A DNA stretch of 64,000 nt from JBCBGF01 sp039193455 (GTDB lineage: Bacteria > Pseudomonadota > Alphaproteobacteria > Rhodobacterales > Rhodobacteraceae), in assembly GCA_039193455.1 (NCBI GenBank), contig JBCCWO010000001.1:1-64000 (forward strand). Reading direction: 5' to 3'. Below, piece by piece: positions 24,601 through 33,280 of the stretch; position 1 is the first letter of the stretch; every line of letters starts with the position of its first letter. A model generated the notes under the pieces. The model was not told the origin of the DNA and searched no databases. It saw nothing but the letters and a program-made list of their open reading frames with translations. The position numbers and the translations under genes were made by a program.

Positions 24601-24673
24601 AGATGTCTGGTGGTGGGCTGCGGCCTGGCGTCTGGCTCTTTGCTGCGGTCGGATCGCGGACGATGCCGGGCGT

Positions 24674-26035
24674 CTAGGCCGCGTGCGGGGCGCAGACCGT
24701 GACGGTATCGCGCCCGGCGTTCTTGGCATCGTAAAGCGCCCCATCAGCGCGTGCGACCACCGCCTCAAACGGTTCGCCCGGCATGCCGAGCGCCAGGCCC
24801 AGCGATGCGGTGATGCCCAACGGGGTGGGGCAGCCATCGATCCGGATCCCGCCATCGCGCACCCGGGCGCAGAGGCGGCGTGCCGCGGACAGGGCGCTGT
24901 CGGTAGTGATGTCGGGCATGACCACCATAAACTCCTCCCCCCCGATACGCGCGACCATATCGTTGGGGCGCAGGTTGTCGCGCAGCCGATGCGCCACCTC
25001 GCGGATCACGGTGTCGCCCGCGCTGTGCCCGTAGCTGTCGTTGACCAGCTTGAATCGATCGATATCGGCGAGGATCACCGCATAGGAGCGTCCGCTGTCC
25101 TTGGCGCGGCTGACCACGCGTTCGGTATGGGCGTCGGCATAGCGCCGGTTGAAAAGGCCGGTCAGCGGATCGACCACGGCCAGGCGCAGCCGGTCCTCGA
25201 CCGAGGCGCGCAACCGGTCGTCATTGTACTTGCGGCTCAGCTGGATCGACAGGCGCAGCGCCATCTCGCGCGGGTCAAACGGCTGCGCGATCAGATCGTT
25301 GGCACCGAGATCCAGCGCCGTGACCGCCGTGGCGGTGTCATCGGGATCATGGACCAGCACGATGGCCGCATGCCGTGTGGCTGCACGTGCGCGCAGATCG
25401 GCCAACTGGCGCAGGCCCGCCGCAGGATCGGTGGCGGCCGACAGGATATAGAGCGCGGCGGGCGCGGTGCCGAGCGCCTCATCAGGTGTCATCGGGATCA
25501 GCTTGTCCTGCAGATGCGGTGTCATCAGATCGGCCCAATCCCGCGCCTGCGCGATGTCGGGCCCGACGATGCCGATCCGGGCGGGTCCGATGAACTCCGG
25601 GCTGGCCTCGGAAAACCCCATGTCGTGGACGGCGCCCGCACGTTCATCCAAAGCGGTTTCGCTGTCATAGGCGCGCAGCAGGCTGCGCAGGCGGGCGAGC
25701 AGGGTGGCTTCGCTGATCGGTTTTGCCATCATTTCATCCGCCCCGGCGCTTAGCGCGTCAATCCGGCTTTGCGGATTGGCCTGATCGGACAGCATGATGA
25801 CGGGCAGGGCGCGGGTGTCCGGCCGGGCGCGGACCCATTCGAGCAACGCTGTGCCCGGCCCATCGGCCAGCATTTGGCCCAGGATCAGCACACCCGGATA
25901 GTTGTGGCGCAAGATGCCGATGGCCGACGCGCTGTCGCCCACAAGGCTGACATCATAATGGGCTTCGGTCAGGATCGCTTTTAATAAAATCCGCGTTGTT
26001 AACGCCCCGTCGGCGACCAAAACATGCCCTGTCAT
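24674..26035 (-). CDS. pleD: PleD-like diguanylate cyclase with degenerate receiver domains
   Basis: Makes cyclic di-GMP. The 453-residue product has two receiver-like domains (about 1-120 and 150-270) and a GGDEF domain (about 285-450). The active-site loop reads GGEEF and an upstream RPND is the RxxD product-inhibition site, so the cyclase should be active and feedback-controlled. In receiver 1 the phospho-acceptor Asp is replaced by Gly53 (VLILGQM), although the Lys of AKPI and the Ser of MLSD are kept. In receiver 2 the matching position is Ser (LYILSAAT). Control by phosphorylation is therefore doubtful. It is divergent from the DUF3572 gene. Confidence 0.88.
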   Translation of the reverse strand: MTGHVLVADGALTTRILLKAILTEAHYDVSLVGDSASAIGILRHNYPGVLILGQMLADGPGTALLEWVRARPDTRALPVIMLSDQANPQSRIDALSAGADEMMAKPISEATLLARLRSLLRAYDSETALDERAGAVHDMGFSEASPEFIGPARIGIVGPDIAQARDWADLMTPHLQDKLIPMTPDEALGTAPAALYILSAATDPAAGLRQLADLRARAATRHAAIVLVHDPDDTATAVTALDLGANDLIAQPFDPREMALRLSIQLSRKYNDDRLRASVEDRLRLAVVDPLTGLFNRRYADAHTERVVSRAKDSGRSYAVILADIDRFKLVNDSYGHSAGDTVIREVAHRLRDNLRPNDMVARIGGEEFMVVMPDITTDSALSAARRLCARVRDGGIRIDGCPTPLGITASLGLALGMPGEPFEAVVARADGALYDAKNAGRDTVTVCAPHAA

Positions 26036-26131
26036 ACCACCCTCTTTTCTGTGTCGGCAGCGTTTGCTTTGGTCTTGAGCTATGCGGGATTTTGGTTAAC
26101 AAACTCTTTCGATCCCAAGTGAGAGAGACCG

Positions 26132-26410
26132 ATGACGCCCGATGCGGCAGAGACGATGGCGCTGCGGGTCTTGGCGTGGCTGGCCGGAAACGAAGAGCTT
26201 TTGCCGGTGTTTCTGGGGTCCACCGGCGCCTCGGTCGCGGATCTGCGCGCGCGGGCGGGTGAGCCCGAGTTTCTGGGCTCGGTTCTTGATTTTCTGATGA
26301 TGGATGATGCCTGGATCGTCGCGTTTTGCGATGCCGAGGCGCTGGCCTACGAGACCCCGATGCAGGCGCGGGCGGCCTTGCCCGGCGGGGCGGAGCAGCA
26401 CTGGACATGA
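26132..26410 (+). CDS. DUF3572 family protein
   Basis: A 92-residue soluble alphaproteobacterial protein of unknown function: an acidic helical N-terminus (AAETMALRVLAWLAGNEELLPVFLGSTG) and a C-terminal LGSVLDFLMMDDAWIVAFCDAE that typifies the family. ATG 26132 has a weak AGAGAGA upstream. Its stop overlaps the start of the following membrane-protein gene (ATGA). It is divergent from pleD, a neighbourhood I believe is conserved in relatives. Confidence 0.8.
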   Translation: MTPDAAETMALRVLAWLAGNEELLPVFLGSTGASVADLRARAGEPEFLGSVLDFLMMDDAWIVAFCDAEALAYETPMQARAALPGGAEQHWT

Positions 26411-26895
26411 CCGCGCCCGCCGCTTCCGACCCGGTTCTTGCGACCATCCATCCGCGCCCGGCGCGTCGGTGGTTCGGGATCGGGATTCAGGGGGCGTTGG
26501 GCGTTGTGGTGATCGGGGTTGGACTGGCGGTCCCGGGCGATCATTTGCTGATCAAGTTCCTGATCCTCGTCGCTGGTGGGTTCATGGCCTTTGGCGCGCT
26601 GGGGCTTTTCCGGGCCACGCAGCACCATATTGAACTGACCCGGTCCGAACTGCGCGACAGCGCGGGCCATGTGCTGGCCGAGATCGACAACATCGCCGGG
26701 ATCGACCGCGGCGCGTTCGCGTTCAAGCCCTCGCAGGGGTTTCTTGTCCGGCTGAAGACACCGCGCGCGCGGCACTGGGCACCGGGGCTCTGGTGGCGTG
26801 TGGGGCGGTTTGTCGGGGTGGGCGGGGTGACCCCCGCGGGTGAGGGCAAGTTCATGGCCGAAATGATCTCGGCCATGATCGCCGAACAGTCCTAG
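26407..26895 (+). CDS. Hypothetical two-helix membrane protein
   Basis: A 162-residue protein starting at ATG 26407, overlapping the DUF3572 stop (ATGA). Two hydrophobic helices (WFGIGIQGALGVVVIGVGLAV and LIKFLILVAGGFMAFGALGLF, about residues 18-60) are followed by a soluble PH-like beta-rich region with the sequence HIELTRSELRDSAGHVLAEIDNIAGIDRG. I do not recognise the family. It ends four bases into the convergent TadE-like gene. Confidence 0.7.
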   Translation: MTAPAASDPVLATIHPRPARRWFGIGIQGALGVVVIGVGLAVPGDHLLIKFLILVAGGFMAFGALGLFRATQHHIELTRSELRDSAGHVLAEIDNIAGIDRGAFAFKPSQGFLVRLKTPRARHWAPGLWWRVGRFVGVGGVTPAGEGKFMAEMISAMIAEQS

Positions 26896-27458
26896 GTGTC
26901 GTCGAATACCACCTGCGGCACAAAGCGCGGGCTGGTGAAGACCATATTGCTGAAGTTCATCTGCTCAAGCGTCGGCGCAAAGATGTCCATTCCGATGGGC
27001 GGCATCCAGGTCATCCAGGTTTCCACCATGATGAGTGAATCGCCGGGGTTCAGGATCGGCAGCCAGTCCTCGATATCGGCAATATCGTCGTGATCGCCCA
27101 AACCCCCGGTGGCATGCGACCACACAAGGTTCATCTCGATCGGATCGTCTTCTTCCTCTTGGGTAAAGTCGACGACGGTCACCCGGATCTCGTTGCCGAA
27201 ATCCGACTTGATCAGGAAGTTATAGACCCCGTTCATCCCGTCGATATAGGCGGGGTCGATGGGGTTCGACTCGCGTGAGATCAGGTCGGCCAGCGTGTAG
27301 GTCGCCTTGAGATTGATGTTCTGGGCCTTGAAGGCATCCCAATAGATGAACATCGCGCCCAGCGCCCATAGCAGCATCGGCAGGACGATCATCGCCTCGA
27401 CGGTTAGCGTGCCGTCTTCCGAGCGGCCAAAGACCTTCAGACGTGGTTTGCGTGCCAT
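26892..27458 (-). CDS. TadE/TadF-like pseudopilin
   Basis: A 188-residue pilus-assembly-type protein. The N-terminus FGRSEDGTLTVEAMIVLPMLLWALGAMFIYW has the short basic leader, acidic residue five after the processing Gly/Ser and hydrophobic helix of Tad minor pseudopilins. The rest is a beta-rich periplasmic domain. It is the last of three genes (vWA TadG-like, TadE-like, this one). No tadA/cpaF ATPase, tadB/C or flp gene lies in the window, so any pilus machinery is encoded elsewhere. Confidence 0.75.
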   Translation of the reverse strand: MARKPRLKVFGRSEDGTLTVEAMIVLPMLLWALGAMFIYWDAFKAQNINLKATYTLADLISRESNPIDPAYIDGMNGVYNFLIKSDFGNEIRVTVVDFTQEEEDDPIEMNLVWSHATGGLGDHDDIADIEDWLPILNPGDSLIMVETWMTWMPPIGMDIFAPTLEQMNFSNMVFTSPRFVPQVVFDDT

Positions 27459-27468
27459 GGTGTGCCCC

Positions 27469-28017
27469 TCACCGTGTCGGTTCGTTCACGAAGGCCGTGG
27501 TCACGACCAAAGCGTAGTTGCCGTTGCCGTCATTGGGCATCTGCATGCCCCAGCCGGTCGGCGCGAACATCGGACGATAGAGCGAGCAGACCCGCACCAG
27601 CATCAGCTGGTTGTTGCCGCCGCCCAGATAGGTCGTGTCATCGATCGGGTCGATGTCCGCGGTCTGGTCGATGCAGCGGGCGGGCGAGTCAAACGTCGCC
27701 CAGCTCGCCAGGTCGACGGGTTCGAGCTGCACCTGGATCGTGTCGGCGCAGTCCTCGGGCTCGATCAGCATGGATTCCCGGCAGATCGTGGTGCGCAGCT
27801 CCTCAAACGTCGGAGGCGTGGGCGTGCCCAGCCGTAGATCCCGGACCGCGAGGTCCACCCCGCGCTCCAGCAGGACGTTGCGCACCATCATCATGCCGGA
27901 TTCGTAGCCAACCAGAAGAATGGCGAGGAACCCCGGCAGGATCATCACGAACTCAATCGTAGAGGTCCCGCGTTCATTGCCGCGGAACCTGCGCCAGAGT
28001 TTGGACAACATACGCAT
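27469..28017 (-). CDS. TadE-like pseudopilin
   Basis: A 182-residue protein with the N-terminal FRGNERGTSTIEFVMILPGFLAILLVGYE, matching the TadE signature: basic leader, G-T-S-T-x-E, hydrophobic helix of about 20 residues, then periplasmic domain with four or five Cys. It has 10- and 15-bp gaps to its neighbours on the same strand, so the three form an operon. Predicted to be processed by a prepilin peptidase of the TadV/CpaA type. Confidence 0.8.
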   Translation of the reverse strand: MRMLSKLWRRFRGNERGTSTIEFVMILPGFLAILLVGYESGMMMVRNVLLERGVDLAVRDLRLGTPTPPTFEELRTTICRESMLIEPEDCADTIQVQLEPVDLASWATFDSPARCIDQTADIDPIDDTTYLGGGNNQLMLVRVCSLYRPMFAPTGWGMQMPNDGNGNYALVVTTAFVNEPTR

Positions 28018-28032
28018 ACCCCGTCGTCTTCC

Positions 28033-29847
28033 TTACTGGGTCAGACGCAGCTGGGTGATCGACGAAGCGATGGAGTCGAATGCGTCGTCGAGATCTTCGG
28101 GCGTGGCGTTGTAGTAGTAGCCAGGCGCGGTCGCGCAATCGAGCATCGCGTCGCGACCCGATTGCGGTGCCGAGAAGGCGATCGTGAAGATCAGGATATC
28201 GTTGTTGACCCGTGCTGCCTCGCACAGCTCGCTCAGCCGGTCGTCGGCGCTGCTGGCGCTGACGGTTGTATAGGCCGAGGCGCGGTAGGCGTTGCGCGTA
28301 TCGTTGTCTTCATTGCGGAAGAAGAAGTCGCCGATGTCGTTTTCCGAGAAGCGCTCGTACAGCTCGACATGATGCAGCTGAACCGCGTCGTCGGGCAGCT
28401 CATCTTCCGCATAGTCGACACCGTCGTAGCGGTCGCCAGGCACGTGGGGGCGCATCCAGCGACGGTCCGCCGGGCGGTCGGGCATCAGCACGTAGTAACC
28501 GTCGTACCACTCTTTGTCGCGATCTGCCCAGCCGTTCTTGTTGGAGTCGACGATGTACTCCGAGTTGTCCGGGTCGGCGGCCGCTTCGGAGAACCAGATC
28601 CGGCTGGGACCATTGACGTATCCCGACTTCAGACCTCTTTGCGAGGTGTTTTCGCCGTCGGTCATCAGCACGACGACTTTCATCGTCTCGTCGCTGTCAT
28701 ATTCACCCGGGCGGCTGACGGCGGCGTTGGGAATGATCTCGCTGGTGACCATGTCCTGCACCAACGGGCGCATCGCCGGGTCAAGCAGGGAGACACCCCA
28801 CTTCATTCCATTGTCGATGGCGGTCCGACCGCTTGCGTACATCCGGTCGATATGGGCGTCGAGCTGTGCAATGCGCGACTCGTGCACCATGATCGGGGTC
28901 CGGGTATTGTCGCACTCGCGCTGCCATGTCTCGGGTTGGTTGTAGCTGTTGCCACCGTTGTCGAAGTGGGCCACGCGCGTCAGCTGGGTGCCAGCCACTT
29001 CGTTCCCCAGAGCATCGGTATGCGGCGGGACGATCCGGCGCAGATCCGCATATTCGGCCTGCAGATTGTCCCATTCGAACACGTTGTCGGGGAAGCGAAT
29101 GCAGGTCGAGTAGCCGTGCGAGATCGGATAGCTTTCAAGCGATCCGGGGTATTCATACGGCTCGGGGACAATGGCGATGCCCCCGCGCACATTCAGACGG
29201 CTCAGCACGGCGTCGCCGGCCACAACGGTGTGGTTGTAGGGGATGATCGAGATTGTCGTCTGGCCAAGTGTCAGCTCTTCGTCGATCACGTCGCGGAAGA
29301 AGTCCTTGGCGGATGACTTGAGCGTCGTCATCTTTGTGCCGTTCATCGAGCCAGAGATGTCCACGATCAGCGAAATCTCGACATTCTGAACGCTTTCAGA
29401 GGCTTGCGAGCCTGTGGCGGTGCGCAGATTGTCGATGCCCATCATATGCATGAAGAAGGTGTCGACGTTCAGGTCCACCTCGGCCTCAACCGTCCGGCCC
29501 ACGAGCGTTCCGCCGTCGCCGTTTTCGTCAGCGCCAATGATGTCTTCTTCCGGCTCCGGCACAGTCACGAGATCGGGATCGAAGCCGGATTTCTCGAAAA
29601 AGCTCTTCACCAGCGTCTCTGCCTCAATCGTCTGATCGAGGTTGGCTGCCGCCAGAACCGCCGAGTCCACGGTGTTCTGCAGGGCGGTGCGCCGGGTTTC
29701 GAACCGCATCAGGTCCACGGCCATGCCGCCGATTAGCAGGATCATGATGAAGATAAACAGCGAAAAGATCGTGAAGCTGCCCTGTTCATCCCGGGCAAAA
29801 CGGGTGGCGGTGCTATGGGGCATCTGCGTCATGGTCATCCTCGTCAT
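28033..29847 (-). CDS. TadG-like pilus assembly protein with von Willebrand A domain
   Basis: A 604-residue protein anchored by an N-terminal pseudopilin-like helix (RDEQGSFTIFSLFIFIMILLIGGMAVDLMRFE). A vWA domain follows from about residue 160 with the MIDAS metal motif DISGSMNG and later MTDGENTSQ; a large insertion of about 200 residues lies within it. TadG-type proteins act in Tad pilus assembly or surface adhesion. ATG 29847 (GGGAAG directly upstream) is chosen from four closely spaced in-frame ATGs (29823-29847); frames extending to 29949 lack homology. The 295 bp up to gdhA hold the divergent promoters and no supported ORF. Confidence 0.85.
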   Translation of the reverse strand: MTRMTMTQMPHSTATRFARDEQGSFTIFSLFIFIMILLIGGMAVDLMRFETRRTALQNTVDSAVLAAANLDQTIEAETLVKSFFEKSGFDPDLVTVPEPEEDIIGADENGDGGTLVGRTVEAEVDLNVDTFFMHMMGIDNLRTATGSQASESVQNVEISLIVDISGSMNGTKMTTLKSSAKDFFRDVIDEELTLGQTTISIIPYNHTVVAGDAVLSRLNVRGGIAIVPEPYEYPGSLESYPISHGYSTCIRFPDNVFEWDNLQAEYADLRRIVPPHTDALGNEVAGTQLTRVAHFDNGGNSYNQPETWQRECDNTRTPIMVHESRIAQLDAHIDRMYASGRTAIDNGMKWGVSLLDPAMRPLVQDMVTSEIIPNAAVSRPGEYDSDETMKVVVLMTDGENTSQRGLKSGYVNGPSRIWFSEAAADPDNSEYIVDSNKNGWADRDKEWYDGYYVLMPDRPADRRWMRPHVPGDRYDGVDYAEDELPDDAVQLHHVELYERFSENDIGDFFFRNEDNDTRNAYRASAYTTVSASSADDRLSELCEAARVNNDILIFTIAFSAPQSGRDAMLDCATAPGYYYNATPEDLDDAFDSIASSITQLRLTQ

Positions 29848-30142
29848 CTTCCCTGCCCAATACGCAAGGGTCCGGTGAGCTTTGCGCGTTATGCTTGTCG
29901 AACCGATGTGGCGAAATTGGGGCGCGGGCCCGACAGCGACGCATGTCAATTCGGGCGTGCGATCAACAGTTTCTGAGCCGTGGCTGAATTTCGCCTATTC
30001 CGGCAACAGTTCACAAAAAGGCCATCAACAGTCCTCGGACAAAAACCGTCATTGTCGGCAGCGCGCCATTTTAGCATTTCGTGGAGTAGCATGGCGCAGC
30101 GGGCCGGAAGGGACCGATTCGCCCGCGACTTAGGAGGAAAGA

Positions 30143-31582
30143 ATGACCACCCAACAACGTCTCAAAGAGCCCGGATTTCGCGAGTCCGTCGATTTGATGT
30201 TCAATCGCGCCGTGGCTTTGATGGACATGCCACCGGGGCTTGAAGAGAAAATCCGCGTCTGCAACGCCACCTATACGGTGCGTTTTGGCGTCCGGCTGCG
30301 CGGGGGCATTCAGACCTTCACCGGCTACCGCTCGGTCCACTCGGAACATATGGAGCCGGTCAAGGGCGGGATCCGCTATGCCACCACCGTCAATCAGAAC
30401 GAGGTCGAGGCGCTGGCGGCGCTGATGACCTACAAATGCGCGCTGGTCGAGACGCCGTTCGGCGGCTCCAAGGGCGGGCTCTGCATTGATCCGCGCGAAT
30501 ATGAAGAGCATGAGCTTGAACAGATCACCCGCCGCTTTGCCTATGAACTGGCCAAACGCGATCTGATCGATCCCTCACAGAACGTGCCCGCCCCGGATAT
30601 GGGCACTGGCGAGCGTGAGATGGCGTGGATTGCCGACCAGTACCGGCGGATGAACACCAGCGACATCAACGCCAACGCCTGTGTGACCGGCAAACCCCCG
30701 CAATCCGGCGGTATTCAGGGCCGGATCGAGGCGACGGGACGGGGCGTGCAATACGCCCTGCAAGAGTTCTTCCGCTATCCCGAAGACCTGGCCATCGCCG
30801 GGCTGGAAGGGGCGCTCGACGGCAAGCGCATCATCGTCCAGGGCCTGGGTAACGTGGGATACCACGCCGCCAAGTTCCTGAGCGAGGAGGACGGCGCGCG
30901 GGTCACCGGCATTATTGAACGCGACGGCGCGCTGATCGATCAAAACGGGCTGGATGTGGAGGCGGTGCATCGCTGGATCGTCCGCCATGGCGGCGTAAAG
31001 GGCTATGCCAACGCGAAATACGTCGAGAACGGGCTGAGCGTTCTGGAAGAAGAGTGCGATATCCTGATCCCGGCAGCGATCGAGGGGGTCATCAACCTGT
31101 CGAACGCCGCGCGGGTGCAGGCGCGGGTCATCATCGAGGCGGCCAATGGCCCGGTGACGGCAGGCGCCGACGACATCCTGCGGGAAAAGGGCGTGGTCAT
31201 CATCCCCGACATGTATGCCAATGCCGGCGGGGTGACCGTGAGCTATTTTGAATGGGTCAAGAACCTGAGCCATATCCGGTTCGGCCGGATGCAGCGGCGC
31301 CAGGAAGAGGCGCGCCACCAGTTGATCGTGGACGAGCTTGAGCGGTTGTCGCGGGACACCGGCGTGGGCTGGACGTTGTCGCCGAACTTCAAGGACCGCT
31401 ACCTGCGCGGGGCAGGCGAGCTGGAACTGGTGCGTTCGGGGCTCGATGACACGATGCGCACGGCCTATCAGGCGATGCGAGAGGTCTGGCATGCGCGCGA
31501 CGACGTGAACGACCTGCGCGTTGCGGCCTATCTGGTGGCCATCGGGCGCGTGGCCGAAAGCTATAAGGCGAAGGGGCTTTAG
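30143..31582 (+). CDS. gdhA: Glu/Leu/Phe/Val family dehydrogenase, probable glutamate dehydrogenase
   Basis: Reversible oxidative deamination of glutamate to 2-oxoglutarate and ammonia. The 479-residue product has the catalytic region KCALVETPFGGSKGGL (active Lys near residue 96), PAPDMGTGEREMAWIADQY near 153 and a C-terminal Rossmann domain (IVQGLGNVGYHAAKF, near 232). This is the layout of the hexameric NAD-type family. It has a near-perfect ribosome-binding site, TAGGAGG, 6 bp before ATG 30143. It sits upstream of the sarcosine oxidase operon, consistent with handling amino nitrogen; a leucine or valine specificity cannot be excluded. Confidence 0.88.
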   Translation: MTTQQRLKEPGFRESVDLMFNRAVALMDMPPGLEEKIRVCNATYTVRFGVRLRGGIQTFTGYRSVHSEHMEPVKGGIRYATTVNQNEVEALAALMTYKCALVETPFGGSKGGLCIDPREYEEHELEQITRRFAYELAKRDLIDPSQNVPAPDMGTGEREMAWIADQYRRMNTSDINANACVTGKPPQSGGIQGRIEATGRGVQYALQEFFRYPEDLAIAGLEGALDGKRIIVQGLGNVGYHAAKFLSEEDGARVTGIIERDGALIDQNGLDVEAVHRWIVRHGGVKGYANAKYVENGLSVLEEECDILIPAAIEGVINLSNAARVQARVIIEAANGPVTAGADDILREKGVVIIPDMYANAGGVTVSYFEWVKNLSHIRFGRMQRRQEEARHQLIVDELERLSRDTGVGWTLSPNFKDRYLRGAGELELVRSGLDDTMRTAYQAMREVWHARDDVNDLRVAAYLVAIGRVAESYKAKGL

Positions 31583-31698
31583 GCCCAAACCCCGCCCGGC
31601 GGCGCAGGCAAAGGCCGAATGCGACATTCAAGGTCGCGTTCCGGGATTGAAGATCGCCCGCGCCGCTGGTTCACTCCCCGCGTAACGAGCGGGGACAC

Positions 31699-32952
31699 AT
31701 GCGCTATTCCGGGTTCAAGGTCATTCTCGAAGGGTTGCGGGGCAATACCGGCTGGGCCCCGGCCTGGCGCGATCCCGATCCCAAGCCGGCCTATGACGCG
31801 CTGATCATCGGCGGGGGCGGGCACGGGCTGGCCACGGCGTTCTACCTGGCCAAGAACCACGGGATGACCAACATCGCCGTGCTGGAGCGCGGTTATCTGG
31901 GCGGCGGGAATGTCGGGCGCAACACCACGATCGTGCGCGCCAACTACGGCCTGCCGGGGAATTCAGAGTTCTACAGCCACTCGCTCAAGCTGTGGGAGCA
32001 GATGGAGAGCGAGCTCAACTACAACGTGATGCATTCCCAGCGTGGGATCATCAATCTGTTCCACTCCGACGGCGCCCGCGATGCGGCGGCGCGGCGAGGG
32101 AACGCGATGATCAACCAGGGGGATGACGCGATCCTTCTGGACCGTGACGGCGTGCGCAAGCTGCTGCCCTATCTGGACTTCGACAACCACCGGTTCCCGG
32201 TCTATGGCGGGCTCTATCACCCGCGCGGCGGCACGGCGCGCCACGATGCGGTGGCCTGGGGCTATGCACGGGGCGCCGACAGCCGCGGTGTGGACCTGAT
32301 CCAGAACTGTGCCGTCACGGGCATCGATATCGAGGATGGGCGGGTCGTGGGCGTGCAAACGACCCGTGGGCCGATCCGGGCGAAGAAGATCGGGATGGCG
32401 GTGGCCGGGCGCACCAGCCAGGTGGCCGAGATGGCCGGCTTTCGCGTGCCGATTGAGAGCCATGTTTTGCAGGCCTTCGTCACCGAAGGGCTGAAGCCGG
32501 TGATCGACCACGTGATCACCTTTGGCGCCGGGCATTTCTATATCAGCCAATCGGACAAGGGCGGGCTCGTCTTTGGCGGCGATTTGGATCTCTATGCCTC
32601 TTATGCGGCGCGCGGGAACCTGCCCACGGCAGAGCATGTGGTGGAGGCGGCGGTGCAGCTGATGCCGGTGATCGGCAAGGCGCGGATGCTGCGGTCCTGG
32701 GGCGGGATCATGGATATGTCGCCCGATGGCTCGCCGATCATCGACCGTACCCATATCGAAGGGCTCTATCTGAACTGCGGCTGGTGCTATGGCGGGTTCA
32801 AGGCGGTGCCGGGATCGGGCTATTCCTTTGCCCATCTGATTGCCACGGACAGCCCCCATGCGCCCGCCGCGCGCTATCGGCTGGACCGGTTCCGGACCGG
32901 GGTCGGGATCATGGATGAAGAGGCCACCGGGTCTCAGCATAATTTGCATTGA
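31699..32952 (+). CDS. soxB: Sarcosine oxidase subunit beta
   Basis: FAD/FMN-binding catalytic subunit that oxidatively demethylates sarcosine to glycine, with folate-bound formaldehyde and H2O2. The 417-residue product has the Rossmann motif YDALIIGGGGHGLATAFYLA (about 31-50) and the DAO fold. The stretch LNCGWCYGGFKAVPGSG near residue 358 is typical of heterotetrameric SoxB. First gene of soxBDAG: a 67-bp gap with a dispersed repeat precedes soxD. ATG 31699 follows GAGCGGGG. Confidence 0.95.
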   Translation: MRYSGFKVILEGLRGNTGWAPAWRDPDPKPAYDALIIGGGGHGLATAFYLAKNHGMTNIAVLERGYLGGGNVGRNTTIVRANYGLPGNSEFYSHSLKLWEQMESELNYNVMHSQRGIINLFHSDGARDAAARRGNAMINQGDDAILLDRDGVRKLLPYLDFDNHRFPVYGGLYHPRGGTARHDAVAWGYARGADSRGVDLIQNCAVTGIDIEDGRVVGVQTTRGPIRAKKIGMAVAGRTSQVAEMAGFRVPIESHVLQAFVTEGLKPVIDHVITFGAGHFYISQSDKGGLVFGGDLDLYASYAARGNLPTAEHVVEAAVQLMPVIGKARMLRSWGGIMDMSPDGSPIIDRTHIEGLYLNCGWCYGGFKAVPGSGYSFAHLIATDSPHAPAARYRLDRFRTGVGIMDEEATGSQHNLH

Positions 32953-32975
32953 GGGAGCGGGTTGTGAGTTTGGGA

Positions 32976-33010
32976 CGCCTCCGGCGGGAGTATTTTGGCC
33001 AAGATGAAAG
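32976..33010. repeat. Dispersed intergenic repeat, copy 2
   Basis: CGCCTCCGGCGGGAG followed by TATTTTGGCCAAGATGAAAG between soxB and soxD. The CTCC/GGAG pairing with the following TATTTT resembles a small intrinsic terminator. The same order of blocks occurs at 15728-15760 and 36979-37005. I recall this element as frequent in Rhodobacterales genomes. Confidence 0.75.
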
Positions 33011-33019
33011 GGGGGTGCG

Positions 33020-33280
33020 ATGCGCATAACCTGCCCCTACTGCGGCCCGCGGGACCGGCGCGAGTTCACATATCGCGGCGATGCGCTTGCACTTTTTCGA
33101 CCTGATCCCGAGGCTGGAGACGCGGATTGGGACGACCACTTGCACAATCGCGACAATCGGGCCGGTCGGGTGCGGGATCTGTGGTATCACGACTGTTGTG
33201 GCACCTGGATCGTGGTTGAGCGCGATACGGTGACCCATGAGGTCCACGGCTGTGAGGCCGCCGCCGAGGTGCCGCGATGA
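33020..33280 (+). CDS. soxD: Sarcosine oxidase subunit delta
   Basis: Small 86-residue zinc-binding subunit of heterotetrameric sarcosine oxidase. The N-terminal CPYCGPR and the later WYHDCCGTW (near residue 55) supply the Cys/His ligands. GGGGGG precedes ATG 33020. Its stop overlaps the soxA start (ATGA). It is structural rather than catalytic in the family. Confidence 0.95.
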   Translation: MRITCPYCGPRDRREFTYRGDALALFRPDPEAGDADWDDHLHNRDNRAGRVRDLWYHDCCGTWIVVERDTVTHEVHGCEAAAEVPR

